A stretch of DNA of 64,000 bases from Paraescarpia echinospica (GCA_020002185.1 CM034543.1:3371334-3435333), one strand, 5' to 3'; shown: positions 34,731-47,097, numbered from the stretch's first letter. The notes: a model not told the origin generated them from the letters alone. Made by a program: numbers and translations.

Positions 34731-35412
34731 GGCCAGACACCCCAGGTGAAATGGTGTTTTTTGACAAAAAATACTGAAAATGGTTTTCTGCCAGATTAGT
34801 ATACCCAATTACATACCTCTAAGTGAGTTTTAATCATGGATCAAGCATGTCGATATCATGTAATGAAATCCATTATGCAATCTTTGACAGCCATTTTCTC
34901 CAAAAAAAATTTCTTCAAATTTCTGCATTTGGAAACGGGATATCTCTTGGAATAATTATGCTATATAAATAATGTTTTCAGTGTTGCATTCAGCATATTC
35001 TACTATGTGCAATGATCAGACACTTTTTTTAAAATCATGAATAGTTTGAAAGATATAGCCATATTTGTTGTCAAAAAACTAGATTTTTTTTCATATTTTA
35101 CAAAAAAATTATTTTTAAAATAAAAACATTTCAAAAAATGCTCTGATCATTTCACAATAGAATCTATAGAGAACATGAATTTGCAAGAATTATAACTGTA
35201 TATGGATTCAATAAAAAATGGCATTTTTTCCAAATTTGCCAATATTTGCTAAAAATGGCGGCCATTTTGTTTGTTATCATGAAACGGGGGTCCGGCTAAA
35301 AAAAGTTAAATATATATTTTACTCAGTAAGACCCATTTCATGCATTGGGCAGAAAAAATTGAACTGTTTGCACAAATTAAAAAATAATCCTATCTACCTG
35401 CCGTGTCTGGCC
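34731..35412. mobile_element. TTAA-flanked non-autonomous DNA transposon (682 bp)
   Basis: TTAA at 34727-34730 and 35413-35416. The left end ggccagacaccccagg pairs with the right end, reverse-complemented ggccagacacggcagg. No transposase frame. AT-rich interior with tttttt-rich segments and aaaatggcggccattttg. Confidence 0.85.
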
Positions 35413-35889
35413 TTAAGAACATTTTATTACTGAGAAACACTAGGTTGGTTTAAAACAGGTTTTTTGTTAACAATGCCATCTACGTTGGTATCCTGACATC
35501 ACACAGCATAAACATAATACCATGTACTGCAAGTCTGCATTACACTGACAACTGTTTCAAGTGAGTGAGTGACTGTTTGTGTCCACGTCAGTGTTTCCTC
35601 GTCCGCATTACCACACAAAACAATGGCAGAAGGCTAGAAACTATGTACAGAATTCTGCAGTCATTGTAATTATCATCAAGAATTACATTACAGCTTGACT
35701 AGCATTACATGGCGCCTTATAAATAAAAATATTTTATTGACCCATTAAGTAACACTACCACGAAGCCAATCAAGTCTGGATCAATTTGCAACTACAAAAT
35801 ATCACATCACAAATTTCATTAATTTCCAAAATGTGAAGTTCTTTTTCCCCACATCCGAATTGACACAGAGATCATAATACCATTCATCG

Positions 35890-36828
35890 TCTCACTAATT
35901 CAGAGCCCGACTCGAGACATTACAACCGTAATTCAGATAGTTCCCTAACACCTCCTTATTCAGTTGTTACAACTGTAATGCCTCCCGACTCAGTCGTTTA
36001 TACAAATGTAACTGAAATAATGCCAACACATCACGTGACACAGTTGTTACAACTGTAACTTTTAAACAAGTCCTTCCAACACCTACTGACCCAGTCATTA
36101 TATCGCTAACTTACATCATTCACAATACCTCCTGACATACTCATTACAACTGTAACAGAGCAAGTTCTTCCAACTCCTGACTTACTTGTAATCGTGTAAA
36201 TGGGTGAGTTCTTCCAACACCTCCTGATTCAGTGATTACAACTATAAGTTATTACAACTAACTGAGCAAGTCATTCCAACATCTAAGGAGCTGACTCAGT
36301 CATTACAACTGTGAATTGTTACAACTGTAACTGAGGAAATTCTTCCAACTCACCACTCAGTCCTTACAACTGTAACTGAGCAAGTTATTTCAACACCTCC
36401 CGACTTAGTTCTTGCAACTGTAACTGAGTGAGTTTTTTCCAACACCTCCCGACTTAGTCGTTACAACTGTAACTGAGCGAGTACTTCCAACACACCCTGA
36501 CTCGGTTGTTACAACTGTAACTGAGCAACTTCTTCCAACACCTCACAACGTAATCATTACAACTGTAACTAAGTAAGTTATCCCAACATATCACGACTTA
36601 ATCTTTACAACTGTAACTGAGCAAGTTCTTCCAACACCTCACCATGCAGTTATTACAACTGTAACTTACATTTCACCCCAACACTTCATGACTCAGTAAT
36701 TACAACTGTACGTTATTACAGCTGTAATGAAACACATTCTCCCAACACCCCCTGACTCGGTTGTTACAACTGTAAGTCATTACAACTGTAACTGAGCGAG
36801 TTCTTCCAACACTTCTGCCTCCCGACTC
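35890..36828 (-). repeat. About 47-bp array made of the EIF2A 3' coding end and stop codon
   Basis: On the minus strand each unit reads like gagtcgggaggtgttggaag, then aacttgctcagttacagttg and taa, the same as the last codons of EIF2A (SREAEVLEELAQLQL and stop). About 19 degenerate copies follow the genuine stop, so they lie in the presumed 3' UTR. Confidence 0.92.
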
Positions 36829-37007
36829 AGTTTCTCTCGCTGGTTCAGCTCCAGTGTTTTGCCCGCAGCTTGCTGCTGTTTCAACTTCTCAATCTGCTGC
36901 AGCTTCTTTCTGAGGTTGCGAACTTTCTTCAGACGTTCATGGCTGTCTGTGACTGTGTCACTGGGGCATGCCGTGTCAGACGTGACGTGGCTGTCTCTGG
37001 TCTTGGT
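36780..37007 (-). CDS. EIF2A: EIF2A terminal exon, C-terminal coiled coil
   Basis: The acceptor on the minus strand is CTGTTGCAG, phase 0. The exon encodes TKTRDSHVTSDTACPSDTVT, then DSHERLKKVRNLRKKLQQIE, then a Lys/Gln-rich helix and EELAQLQL, stop TAA. The final 45 coding bases, stop included, are the seed of the tandem array just downstream. Confidence 0.9.
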   Translation of the reverse strand, partial: TKTRDSHVTSDTACPSDTVTDSHERLKKVRNLRKKLQQIEKLKQQQAAGKTLELNQREKLSREAEVLEELAQLQL

Positions 37008-38895
37008 CTGCAACAGTTTATGACATTTGTTGGTACTTGTATAATTTCTATCTGGTGATAGCTGATGTGTGCACTGTGGTGACATCAAATAGCCAGGGTA
37101 GCACTTGTGAGTAATAATGTCATTAATCTTACCAGTGAAGAGGGTCATCAGACTGAGTGGTTCAAATTGGTATAAATTATTTGTCTTATTTCAGTCAGTT
37201 TATTTTTTTTCATGTGACGTTTCAGTTGGTATCAGCAAACTTCATCAGACAACTACTGCTGGATGGTGACACAGTAGTCATTCTGTGCACACAGTGATGT
37301 CCCTCCATGTCGTGGGTCCTCCAAAGGTGACAGCACTGCACAGAATGACTACTGTGTCATCATCTAGCCATAGATGTCTGCTGAAGTTTCGTTGGGGGCA
37401 GGCCCAAAAATAACACAAGTCCCCAAATATGTTAAAAGCATTACATATGGGAGGTTAGGTCTTTATTACATATCGCACAGGAAATAAATTGCTACAATGG
37501 TGCCACCTAATGAGTGAAACAAATTACGTTTTTTTACTGTGCAAACTTGAGATGACCCTAAGGTGACTGCAATGAGTAAATCAACCTACCTGTGCTGGGG
37601 CAGGCTTAGGTTTTCCAATGGGGTCTGGGAAGATGCCATCTGATGCCGACTGCCACTTGACCCTCCACACTTCAATGTCATGACCCGGACACCACTCGTG
37701 CAGCAACTTGCCTGTGCCACAGTGCCACGCTTTGTAACCATTTGACACCTTCAACTGAGGCGACAGTTTGGAAGTAAGCATGTGTACACCATCAGGGCAC
37801 CACTCAAAGTGAGTCATATCGCTGGCACTGAGGTGGTTTATGATCTGCTTACTATGTAGATCCCACACTTCCATACTGCCATGCAAATTGCCATAGCCTA
37901 CGAAGCAGAGGATACTGCCTTGAGGGTTGAAGTAGATGAAATGGCGTGGACCGGAGCCGAAGTCAAAGATGGGTTCACACTGCATGTTGTAGAGTGTCGC
38001 AGATGTCGGCATGTAACCAAACAACACACAGAACTCATCGCTATTCGGGCTCCACTCAACGCTGTAGATAGAGCCGTCAGTGGATATGTTTACTTCAGTG
38101 CTGACATCGTTCAGGTTCATCAGATATAGATGTGTTTCCCCCTCTTTTATAGCTGTCAACACCAATAGAGCTGTTCCCGCATTGTTCCATTTCATCTCAA
38201 CTTTATCTGCCCAGGTGAAACTCTGCGTCATCAACATGTTGCCGAACTTTGGATACTCAAAGATGCGCACATGTGGCAGCTGACCTCGTGAGCCTGCCAC
38301 ATTGATTGCTACACGATACGGTGCTACTGCTTTCGGCGGCAGGAGAAAATCGACTATTTTGAGAACAACAAATTTCTTGGCAACCTGTTCATAGCGGTTG
38401 TTTTCGAAGAAGTGGATTTCAGTGCCTACTCTCACAGCTGCCAGCTGTTCATCGGCACTCCACTGTGGCCACCAGAGATTCTGTCGCTTCTGGACAATAC
38501 TGTTTATTCGCTTTTTAGTTGCTACATTATAGAAATGCAAATTTGGTGCACCCGCAAGAGACTCCCACACCGCTAAAATGGTGCCACGTGAAGAAAATGT
38601 CAAGCCATGAGCATATGTTTTTTCTGTTTCCATTATTGTCGCTGATGTGTGCATGTCAATGACGCTAACTTTGCGGTCATCGCCGAAAGCAAACAGATTG
38701 CCGTCAGTGCTAAAAGCCATCGCTTTGCACCCGTCTTTTACTTCCCTAAAGTCACCCAGTGCCATCGTTTCGAAGTCTGGTGGTCCACTGTTTAGCCACA
38801 CGCCAGTTTGTCCGCGAAATGCTATGCACGTCATACTTATAGCAGTTTTGCTAGACTTCAGAAGTTTAGTCGACTCGGCGATATCACTAGTTCGT
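36780..38895 (-). CDS. EIF2A: EIF2A, eukaryotic translation initiation factor 2A (65 kDa)
   Basis: eIF2A is a cytosolic WD-repeat protein implicated in GTP-independent delivery of initiator tRNA. The main exon is complement 38895-37590, with the ATG at 38834-38832. It encodes the propeller with ...VWLNSGPP..., PNLHFYNV, EIHFFENNRYEQVAKK, DFGSGPRHFIYFNPQG, GYGNLHGSMEVWDL and FEWCPDGVHMLTSKLSPQLK-VSNGYKAWH. It splices in phase 0 (CAG|GTAGGT) to complement 37007-36780. That exon carries the C-terminal coiled coil LKKVRNLRKKLQQIEKLKQQ and VLEELAQLQL, then stop. The total is about 490 residues against about 585 in vertebrates: the basic linker with the usual YRPP(A)LR motif is not seen in the 580-bp intron, so an exon may be lost or missed. 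The reading frame is also open upstream of the ATG to an acceptor at 38895. Confidence 0.95.
37236..37390. repeat. Hairpin in the EIF2A intron (about 53-bp arms)
   Basis: Left arm from aaacttcatcagacaac through gacacagtagtcattctgtg; right arm is its reverse complement (gcacagaatgactactgtgt) with a loop of about 50 bp. About 90% paired. Probably a small MITE or foldback. Confidence 0.8.
37590..38834 (-). CDS. EIF2A: EIF2A main exon, WD beta-propeller
   Basis: A single uninterrupted exon of 415 codons from the ATG carries the whole propeller. The ATG at 38834 gives MTCIAFRGQTGVWLNSGPP, which aligns with the ordinary N-terminus of eIF2A, so this start is preferred although the frame continues 20 codons further upstream. 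The donor on the minus strand is GCACAG|GTAGGT. Confidence 0.95.
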
Positions 38896-38934
38896 CTGCA
38901 GGAACTGGAATGTACTTATGTACTACATTAGTCT

Positions 38935-39636
38935 TGGGACTCCTAGCATTGCGGCACCGCCACTGGCACTGGCTGATGCATGTATGATGTAGCAGCATAT
39001 ATTTGGTTAATTTTCCACCACTAAAAATGATGATGTGCGTGTGTTGTAATAGTTTGCGTTAATTCGAATGTTGAGTATACACACAGACAAAATCCGCATC
39101 CGACGACGACGATTTAGTAACTGTTTGGACGTGACATGAGCGATAAATGGAGGCAAACCGGAATTGACATAGGTGACGTCATCCGCCAACACCGCTCGAC
39201 GAACAGACATACACATCGATCTGTAGTTGTCGTCGAAACGATAAGCATTTTGTCTTTCATGTTAGCATTATTCCTTTAGAACAAAGAGTCGACCAGGCAA
39301 GTCACACGTAGGAAGACTGCAGTTAAGGGTGGGTAAAATACTGGATCGCTGTTGCAGCAACAATTCCAGGTGTGGTTCAATATGCTTTCAATATATGTCG
39401 GTCACGGGTCAGTCGGTGACAATCATTTAATTCAGAATCAGATTCGCAATCGTGACAATGTCCAACTCCGTTCCTGCAAACTACTGTCCTGGTGCAGGCG
39501 CCGGAAAGTAAATATTCCACGGAACATGATAAACAGACTGTAAATACTACAGCTAACTCTAGAAACTGCATGAACATAGTTATAAACAACTTGAATTGAA
39601 ATATGAGACCGAGTCCGAGAAGATGGGCTTACTTAC
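38935..39636. other. Region upstream of the EIF2A main exon; possible 5' flank
   Basis: CpG-richer than the surroundings (cgacgacgacg, gtcgtcgaaacg near 39,090-39,240), which would fit a promoter or 5' exon. No TATA-like element stands out. Confidence 0.3.
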
Positions 39637-39787
39637 TTAGATTGTTCCTGACGGTAGACGGTGCCGGTGGCCTCGGTGGTCAGATCTACGTATGTTTCTG
39701 TACAAGCTCTAGGGCTTCCTGGCAAGGCGGCTTTGTAGTCGTAGAGGAATTCTTCCGTTCTCCAGTGGTTATCTAGGCGGTTTGTAA
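39637..39787 (-). CDS. Candidate coding exon upstream of EIF2A, identity unknown
   Basis: On the minus strand this stretch is open in one frame, with the conceptual sequence TNRLDNHWRTEEFLYDYK then AALPGSPRACTETYVDL and TTEATGTVYRQEQSK. It is bounded by a weak acceptor (caactcag) and a strong donor (CTAA|GTAAGT). It ends in phase 2, exactly the phase needed to join the EIF2A exon at 38895, whose frame is open before its ATG. I do not recognise the protein. It may be an N-terminal extension, an alternative exon of EIF2A, part of another minus-strand gene or a chance open 5' UTR. Confidence 0.35.
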
Positions 39788-40199
39788 CTGAGTTGATACT
39801 AGGTGCATTTAATTACTACCTGTTCTGGTAAATTGTTTCACAATTTTGTAACTCTGATTAGGCACTTCAACAAAAAATTAAATATCATGCTAAAACATTG
39901 GGAATGGGCTTAAATTAAAGGTAATAGGTTAATGATCACATAACTGTTTATTTTATTAAGATACCTTTAATAGATCAAAAGATATTGCGATTTTAAGACG
40001 GAAAAACAGCGGCATTTTTGTGTATCTCTTACAATGGCAAAATGGACTAATTTTTGTGTTTTCTATAGGTAAATATTTGCTTTAAAATGTAATAACTTTT
40101 TTATTTATACAGATATTTAAATGCTGTCTTCAGGGTTTTCAAACACATTGACAAAAGTAATAAATTTATAATATTTAATATTTTTAGTATTAATTATAA

Positions 40200-40950
40200 C
40201 CAAATTAATGCAATTAATTAGTTAATTTTAGTTATGTAGCATGCAAAACTCAACAGGCCAAAATGCTCCAATTAAAGGCCATAATATCCATGATTATGAA
40301 GATTTTATACATATTATGCAATGTGTATAACCACATTAATAATGGTAATAAATATGCATTAAAAAATAATTATTATTTAATTAATTAGTCAATATTGGGT
40401 AATTAGCGCACAACCTCGACAGACCAAAACATATCAGTAAAATGCCATAATGTCCATGACTATGAAGATATTTATACATATTATGCAATGTGTATAACTA
40501 CATTAATAATGATAATAAATATACATTAACAAACCATTTAACAATTTAATTCATTAGTCAATACTGGCTAATTAGTGCGCAACTTTGACAGACCGACACA
40601 TTTCAGTAAAAGGCCATAGTTTCCATGAATATGAAGATATTTGTATAATTTATGCAAGCAGTAACTCACATTAATTATGGTAATAAATATACATTAACCA
40701 GTCATTTCACATTAACAGTAACTTAATTAATAAGTTAATATTAGCATACTAACGACTGACCACTACATTTCGAAAGAAAGGCTGGAATGACAATAATTAT
40801 GAAGACAGTTATATAATTTATGCAATGTTTACAACCACATTAAACATTATAATAAATATACATTAACCAGTCATATAACATTAACAATAACTTTATTAAT
40901 AAGTAAATATTGGCTAAATAACTCAACAGATCAATACATGACAATGAAAT
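40200..40950. repeat. Diverged satellite of about 165 bp, 4 copies
   Basis: The block tatgaagatatttatacat, attatgcaatgtgtataac, cacattaataatggtaata recurs near 40,292, 40,456, 40,624 and 40,793. AT-rich, non-coding. Confidence 0.85.
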
Positions 40951-42735
40951 ACAATATTCATACTCCTAGTTCACCGTGTCTATGTGTGACTGTGTCATGA
41001 CAGGTTGGATGAATGCTGCAGGCTCTGTAGAGACCAGTAATCAATTGTCACTGCTTCATAATGAAATGTTCTGCATTTTAACATGAACTTCATGAAGTAA
41101 TGTTATAAATTGTTCACAGTATTCCGTCACTGAACCCAAATGCAAGATTGCTTTCTGCATTACTCCACATGGCCCACGGGAGTCAAGCCATGAAGAAGAA
41201 GTCTGCTCTGCTCATAATACAGTCTTTTTGTGATATTGGAAGTTGATTGTCTTATAACTGCCAGTAGGCTGCAAGATCTGTGCAGCAAGGTTCATATTTT
41301 AGTATCCTGTAAAATAATGTTGTTTTCATCAACATGTCTATAAGTAATGTTCGTGTGATGTTGAATGGACACTGTTCAATGTAGAATCAGATATATAATC
41401 TGGCAGGTGACGGGTGTCATATTCAGACGACTGTGGCTTGGTATCTTCAGAGTTAACTGTCAGACTCAGATCAGTGTAAGATCAGTATCACTGCATGTAA
41501 TTGTGAACAGCATCTGAAATAAAAAGGCCATCATGTATCATATAATGTGAAATATATCATGAAATAATTTTCATATCCCTGCCTCTGTTACTCAACAGAG
41601 CAGTGTGAAATTCTATAATACGTCACACATAAATTAATAATAATTGTGATACTTGAGAGGTATAACTGTGGTGTTTAATGTATTGCATGTTGTCACACAA
41701 TTAAACAAATGATGTTACAACTGATCAAGCCTCAAGGCGTTTAATATTTATATTACAACATACTTTTAAAATGTTGTGCAGTGACTGTTTGTCATGAAAC
41801 TTTTTTAACAAATTAAGTCGAATAATTTACGTATTTTACCTAAAAAAATGTGTCTAACAAATTGTTGATTTAATAGGTAACTAAGAACAATTAATTAAAG
41901 TTATTGCATAATGAAATTTATACTATATAAGTCTAAATAAAAGCATAACCGTAAAATTATAATGGCACATCACATGCCAAGACCAAGGCAACGGCACCCA
42001 GGGGCCAGGCCAGGCCAAGGCAAGGGCCAAGCCCAGGCCAAGGGAAAGGCCCGCGTATATTAATCAATGATTAATAAAATCATTAATATCTAAAAGGTAA
42101 AACAGGTAGTGTTCACTGTTGCTTTTGTGGGGATTTAAATTAAGATAACCAAGATATGAATATGATCTGATACTGACTCCTGTGACGCGCTCTCGGTCTG
42201 ACAGAGCCAGATCGGCCAAAACAGTCACATTTTGAACAGCGTAAAATCGATATGTCGCTATCTGTCGGAACAACGAAATTTTCAACACTGAATGAATAAA
42301 ACCTATAGATGTGAATAAACACAAAATCATTTCTGCCAATTTGTGCCAAAACTGTAAAACTTGCAAATGAATCACACCTCTGTCGTCTAATTGACAACAG
42401 TTCGCTTAATTTTGGTCAAATTGTAAAAAGAAATCGACGCAAATAAACTTCGACTTACCGTCTACAAGAATCCCGCAATGAATGACGTATACGACCGTTA
42501 AAAGCGCGCGAAACGACGGGTTGAAACAAAACGCTACAAAGAAGCCGAGTAAACGGCACAGCGCAATTGCAACAGAAAATGACGCACGCGAAAAAACGGC
42601 GCGAGCAGAATTCGTTGAAGTGCCTACTCTGATTGAAAACTCTCCTTTCGTGTATTTACATGTGAACGTTCTTGGAATAATTTCAAAGTATGATCCCTTG
42701 TCCCTTCCTTTATTTCACAGTCTGCATAACATGAC
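40951..42735. other. Intergenic, nothing recognised apart from a GC-rich ggccaag run
   Basis: A short imperfect repeat of ggccagg/ggccaag lies at 41,980-42,050. The 42,400-42,600 stretch is CpG-rich. No coding region supported. Confidence 0.4.
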
Positions 42736-42739
42736 AATG

Positions 42740-44300
42740 TTAGAAGATACATTGATGTCATAATTGCCTTTTAACTGTTTATATACTTCTATCATATCTC
42801 TGTGTGTTCTTCTGTATGCTAATATAGGGAGTTTTAACCGCTTAAGTCTTTCCTGGGAGTTGCTTAGTTGCATGTCTGCACATTTTCTATTGCATCCATA
42901 TATTTTTATTTATAAGGGGACCATACATTTACTGCATAATCTAAATGACTTCATACTAAAGCTTTAGGGCTCAGCACACTGTCAGTTTTCCCATTGGCGA
43001 CCATGTTAATGTTTTGTGTGATTATAAGAAAACGTGACCTATAAAGTTTCTTAAACTTCTCAGCTGCTGTTATTATCATTTCATTGACATGCTGGTCGAG
43101 TTTAGTCAAAATCTAATATCTCTAGCTCTTGCAAAATGCCTGTATGTATGACACCCATCAATATTTACAAATGGATGCAGACAGTAATCCGGCTAAAGTG
43201 TCAACTAGCCAAATTGCTGCCAGATACCCTTCTGCTTAGTAAAATCAGCTAAAAAGACACCATTTTACTGTCAACAGCTTCTACAATCACATCTAGAAAT
43301 CTGACTACTCAAATGCACTTATGTCAGAGCAAGTGAACATTGTAAAAAATCATTTCACAAACAAATTCTGTACTTTTTTTCGTCTGTAACCAAGCAGGAA
43401 GTCTAACAGTGTCCTGACCCCATATATACTAAAGCTTTAAATAGTGGTATAAAACTATTTTCATTTAAGGTTGTAAACAACCTTCTAATAATTACCATGA
43501 TACTGTTTGCTTTATTAATCTTTTGGTTGATATGCTTGTCAAATTCTAGCTTTGAATCAATAATAACCCCAATATATTTGTTGTCTTCTATAAGATCTAA
43601 CCCATGGACCATATTATTTATTTTGAAATTGTAAGTATACTTATGTTTACCTTTTTTCCTATGTGCATCAGTTTACATTTGTCTGCAATCTCTGAATGAA
43701 ATTTTAATAACCAGTGGTTAGACCATGATGTAAGTTTATCTAGATCTTCTTGTAGTGTGTTATGGTCATCTGTGTTATTAACCGTTCTAAAAATGTTAGT
43801 ATCATCTGCAAACATATATAAGTTTGAAGCTATATTGCTTGGTAGATTGTTTATATACAGAATGAATAGGATTGGTCCTAGGACACTCCCCTGTGAGATG
43901 CCACTGGTTACACTTGTCCAGTCAGAGTTTGTTCAGTTTATGCTGACCTGTTGTATACGATCAGACAAGAATGCTTCAATCCATCTTAATGTTGAGCCTT
44001 TTATACCATATGATTCTAGTTTGCCTATCAATCTTCTGTGGGGGACGGTATCAAAAGCCTTTGAAAGGAAATCTAAATACACTCTGCCTGTAGAGTCTCC
44101 TCTATCTAATGCTTTGGTCCATGATTCCATAACGTTTAATAGTTGTAATACTGTTGAACAACCTTTAATAAAACCGTATTGTTTACTGAAAAGGTTATTA
44201 CATGTCATATGATTAACAATGTGGTCTTTACTGCATTGTTCCATGCATTTGCATAATACACTCGTTATACTTACAAGTTACAGGTCTGTCATTTCCTGCC
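42740..44300 (-). mobile_element. Degraded CR1-like LINE fragment(s)
   Basis: Minus-strand RT fragments: KQYGFIKGCSTVLQLLNVME, VYLDFLSKAFDTVPHRRLI, YGIKGSTLRWIEAFLSDRIQ, QGSVLGPILFILYIN, MFADDTNIFRTVNNTDDHNT and EDNKYIGVIIDSKLEFDKHI. Near 43,120-42,740 a second thumb-like piece (TKLDQHVNEMI, SHLDYAVNVWSPYK, IENVQT) suggests a second, overlapping copy. Stops and shifts throughout. Confidence 0.85.
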
Positions 44301-45045
44301 TTTTTCCATGCTTCCCTTTTTATATATTGCTGAGATCCTTCCCTGTTTCCATTCCATTCCATGATTTACCCACTTCACTGGTCCAGCCTTGAGTCTTGAC
44401 AGAAAGCACATCATTATAAATGAAACAGGGTTTTTATAGGTCAATGGTCAGTCAATGGCCTGACATCTTGAAAAATTTGGGATTATGATAATAGTTTACC
44501 AGTATTTTTGTGCATAATTTCTAATAGAGGGAGTGTCTGTGATTTATATTAATACTGTTTATGGATAAGGGTATGGTGGTAATAAAAAAATATACTTGTA
44601 ATTCTTTCATAACAAACTATTGTAAAGCCTTTTTCAAACTAGTTGGCTATTGTAATGTCCACAAGAGTAGTCTGTACACCAAGCCCTTTTGATGTGGCTT
44701 ATATTTTAAGCATTTAAAAGTCCAATTGTATCACTATGCCAACTAACTTTTACTCTCTCCAATGTGAATAACTCCCTTGCATTTTTTTTGTATTTTGCAA
44801 CTAAATGCAGAACTCTAAAAATCAAAGTGTTTCTAAAGCAACAACGTTGAATTTGCTATAGGTTACATAAACTTTTGTGCTGTAAGAGCATAAAGAACAT
44901 TAATTAAACAATGTGCAAATGTATCAGGCATTTACCACTGAATAACACATTAACTGCCCCACCAAACAGACTCAAATTAGACCCTGTAAACCTATGCAAT
45001 GGCGTCATAGTTCATAGTTCTGGACAACTAGGTTAGGTACCACAT
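44301..45045. other. Intergenic, nothing recognised
   Basis: No array, inverted repeat or coding region noted. Confidence 0.4.
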
Positions 45046-45385
45046 CATACTCTGACACCACTCCATACACATTACCAGTGCTCGACACCACTCCATACAC
45101 ATTACCAGTGCTCGACACCACTCCATACACATTACCAGTGCTCGACACCACTCCATACACATTACCAGTGCTCGACACCACTCCATACACATTACCAGTG
45201 CTCGACATCACTCCATACACATTACCAGTGCTCGACATCACTCCATACACATTACCAGTGCTCACCACTCCATACACATTACCAGTGCTCGACACCACTC
45301 CATACACATTACCAGTGCTCGACACCACTCCATACACATTACCAGTGCTCGACACCACTCCATACACATTACCAGTGCTCGAACA
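45046..45385. repeat. 30-bp minisatellite, 11 units
   Basis: caccactccatacacattac then cagtgctcga, nearly perfect. It ends where cagtgctcgaacaagtattc begins, which resembles a hAT terminus; no opposite end was found. Confidence 0.95.
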
Positions 45386-45859
45386 AGTATTCAAGTAAAG
45401 TAAAAAAGTAATAGTAGCTCCCCAAAAACTACTTAAGTAAAAGTGTTCCCTTGAGCACAGAAGTACTTAATTAAGTTAAATTAAAAAGTACATTAAGTAA
45501 AAAAGTACAAAACTTGCCGGCTGCCAGAGTACAACAAAAACACCAAGTGGATGCCCACACAAAATAATGCCTTTTAGGCAAACCTCACAACTTGTATGGT
45601 CAACAGATCTAACATAAATTCATAATTATACAACAGGAATAGAATTCTCACATGTATAGCTTTCTATCAACTACAAGCAAAGTTAATGAAATTACAGTAC
45701 AACTGCCTACAGACCCGCATAGCACAACATTTAAAGTACATTTATGGTGCGCTGTGTCAATTACCTCATCCAGGAGCCTATCAGCAGTAGCAGAGTAGTT
45801 CTTAACAAGCAGTTAAACACTGCCACTGTCACCTCACATTCGTACAGGTTTGTTTTGTG

Positions 45860-46330
45860 AACAAATACATATTAAGCCTGCTACAGCGTCATAAATTTTT
45901 TACAAGAGTGTTGAAAGACAGCCTAAACTTGAAGTGTATTTTTGGTACAACCCCTGCAACGATCGTAAATCAGTCCCATGCAATTTGGCACACATTTAAG
46001 ACCAGCTTGCATGCCAAGTTATAGCTTCATAACTATTGCAGTTTAAAAAAATAGTTAAATAATGGTTCCTCAGTTCCTGGTTGCCATTGATAACAAACAT
46101 GTCACCAGATAGGCAGGTTTTGCATAAAATGTGACGGTTTTTCATTGGCAAGCAGTTTATTTTTAATACATATTGATGGAGACATCAGTTTTTTAGATAT
46201 CTTCATGTTTTCCTGCCAACTAGGCCCTGCAATCTGTATTTGTAATGACTTAATGTCAAACGACTTCGTGTTTATGACTGGACTCCGGCCACACATGTTA
46301 GTGTGTGTTTTGGTGGCACCTGATTAGTCA
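45860..46330. mobile_element. Diverged relative of the TTAA element at 28.6-29.5 kb, inverted
   Basis: Its reverse complement aligns with 29,170-29,360 (ccataacttggcat, aaattgcacggga, gctgtctttcaaca, aatatgcatttgtt). Ends not located. Confidence 0.6.
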
Positions 46331-47087
46331 GGGGTCAAGCCAGGGTTACTGACAAATGTTGTTGAGCATGGAACGACATTCGGTCAAAAAACAAGAAGAC
46401 TGCCGCCAGTATTGGTTATTTAACATCCCGATGCAATTATGTAATATTGATAAAACAAAATACTGGTATCAGAATAACCAGACTATATGATATGCGTTTA
46501 TGGCGAACGAATTTACACTCGCGGACATCTGCGCTGGTGTGAAGCTGTCGTCATCGTTTCTACGGAAACGTTATAGTTTCCAAGAATTTGAAGGGGAATT
46601 CCACTGAGACACACAAAGTAATAATTAAAGAACGGACTGGTGACATATGGCAGTAATGCAGTGGTTTCTTTTGTAGTACATATGTTCATACCAACACCTA
46701 CTATTGTTCCATGAAGAAAAAAATAAAGAAATCAACTGACACGATAACCACCGCTCAGACCTTAAAATTTCACAATAAAGCTTCTAACATGCATGTTCTT
46801 TCCTTATATATATCATCAAGGGAAAATTTGATTCTCTTCAAAATGCACCACATTTTGAAGGTAGAATTAATAAAATACAACAGGTCTTGTCCCAGACCTC
46901 AGATGCTCTTCACCCAGAGGACTCTGTATAACAGCCATAACAACCAACACAATTTAAATTTTAGTAAGTATCATGATACATATTATGTTGTAAGTGTACA
47001 GTATCATTACAAACTGCTTATTTGGCATTCGAAGGTGTGGACGTCACTGTTGTGGCACTTTGATGTGTTTCAATGCGCTGTTTGCAG
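46331..47087. other. Upstream region and 5' intron of arfaptin
   Basis: A CpG-rich stretch at 46,495-46,570 (tatggcgaacgaatttacac, cggacatctgcgctgg) could be a promoter or first exon. It contains the palindrome gtttctacggaaac at 46,557. Nothing else recognised. Confidence 0.3.
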
Positions 47088-47097
47088 AGCCTGCAGC

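Noticed and set aside
42064..42397. Minus-strand open frames of 85-103 codons
   Set aside because: No recognisable domain, splice context or compositional support.
45046..45560. Possible hAT terminus cagtgctcgaa seeding the 30-bp array
   Set aside because: No matching inverted end or 8-bp duplication found within the neighbouring sequence.
46557..46570. Palindrome gtttctacggaaac as an RFX-type X-box
   Set aside because: It deviates from the X-box consensus, and the adjacent gene is not a ciliary gene; too weak.
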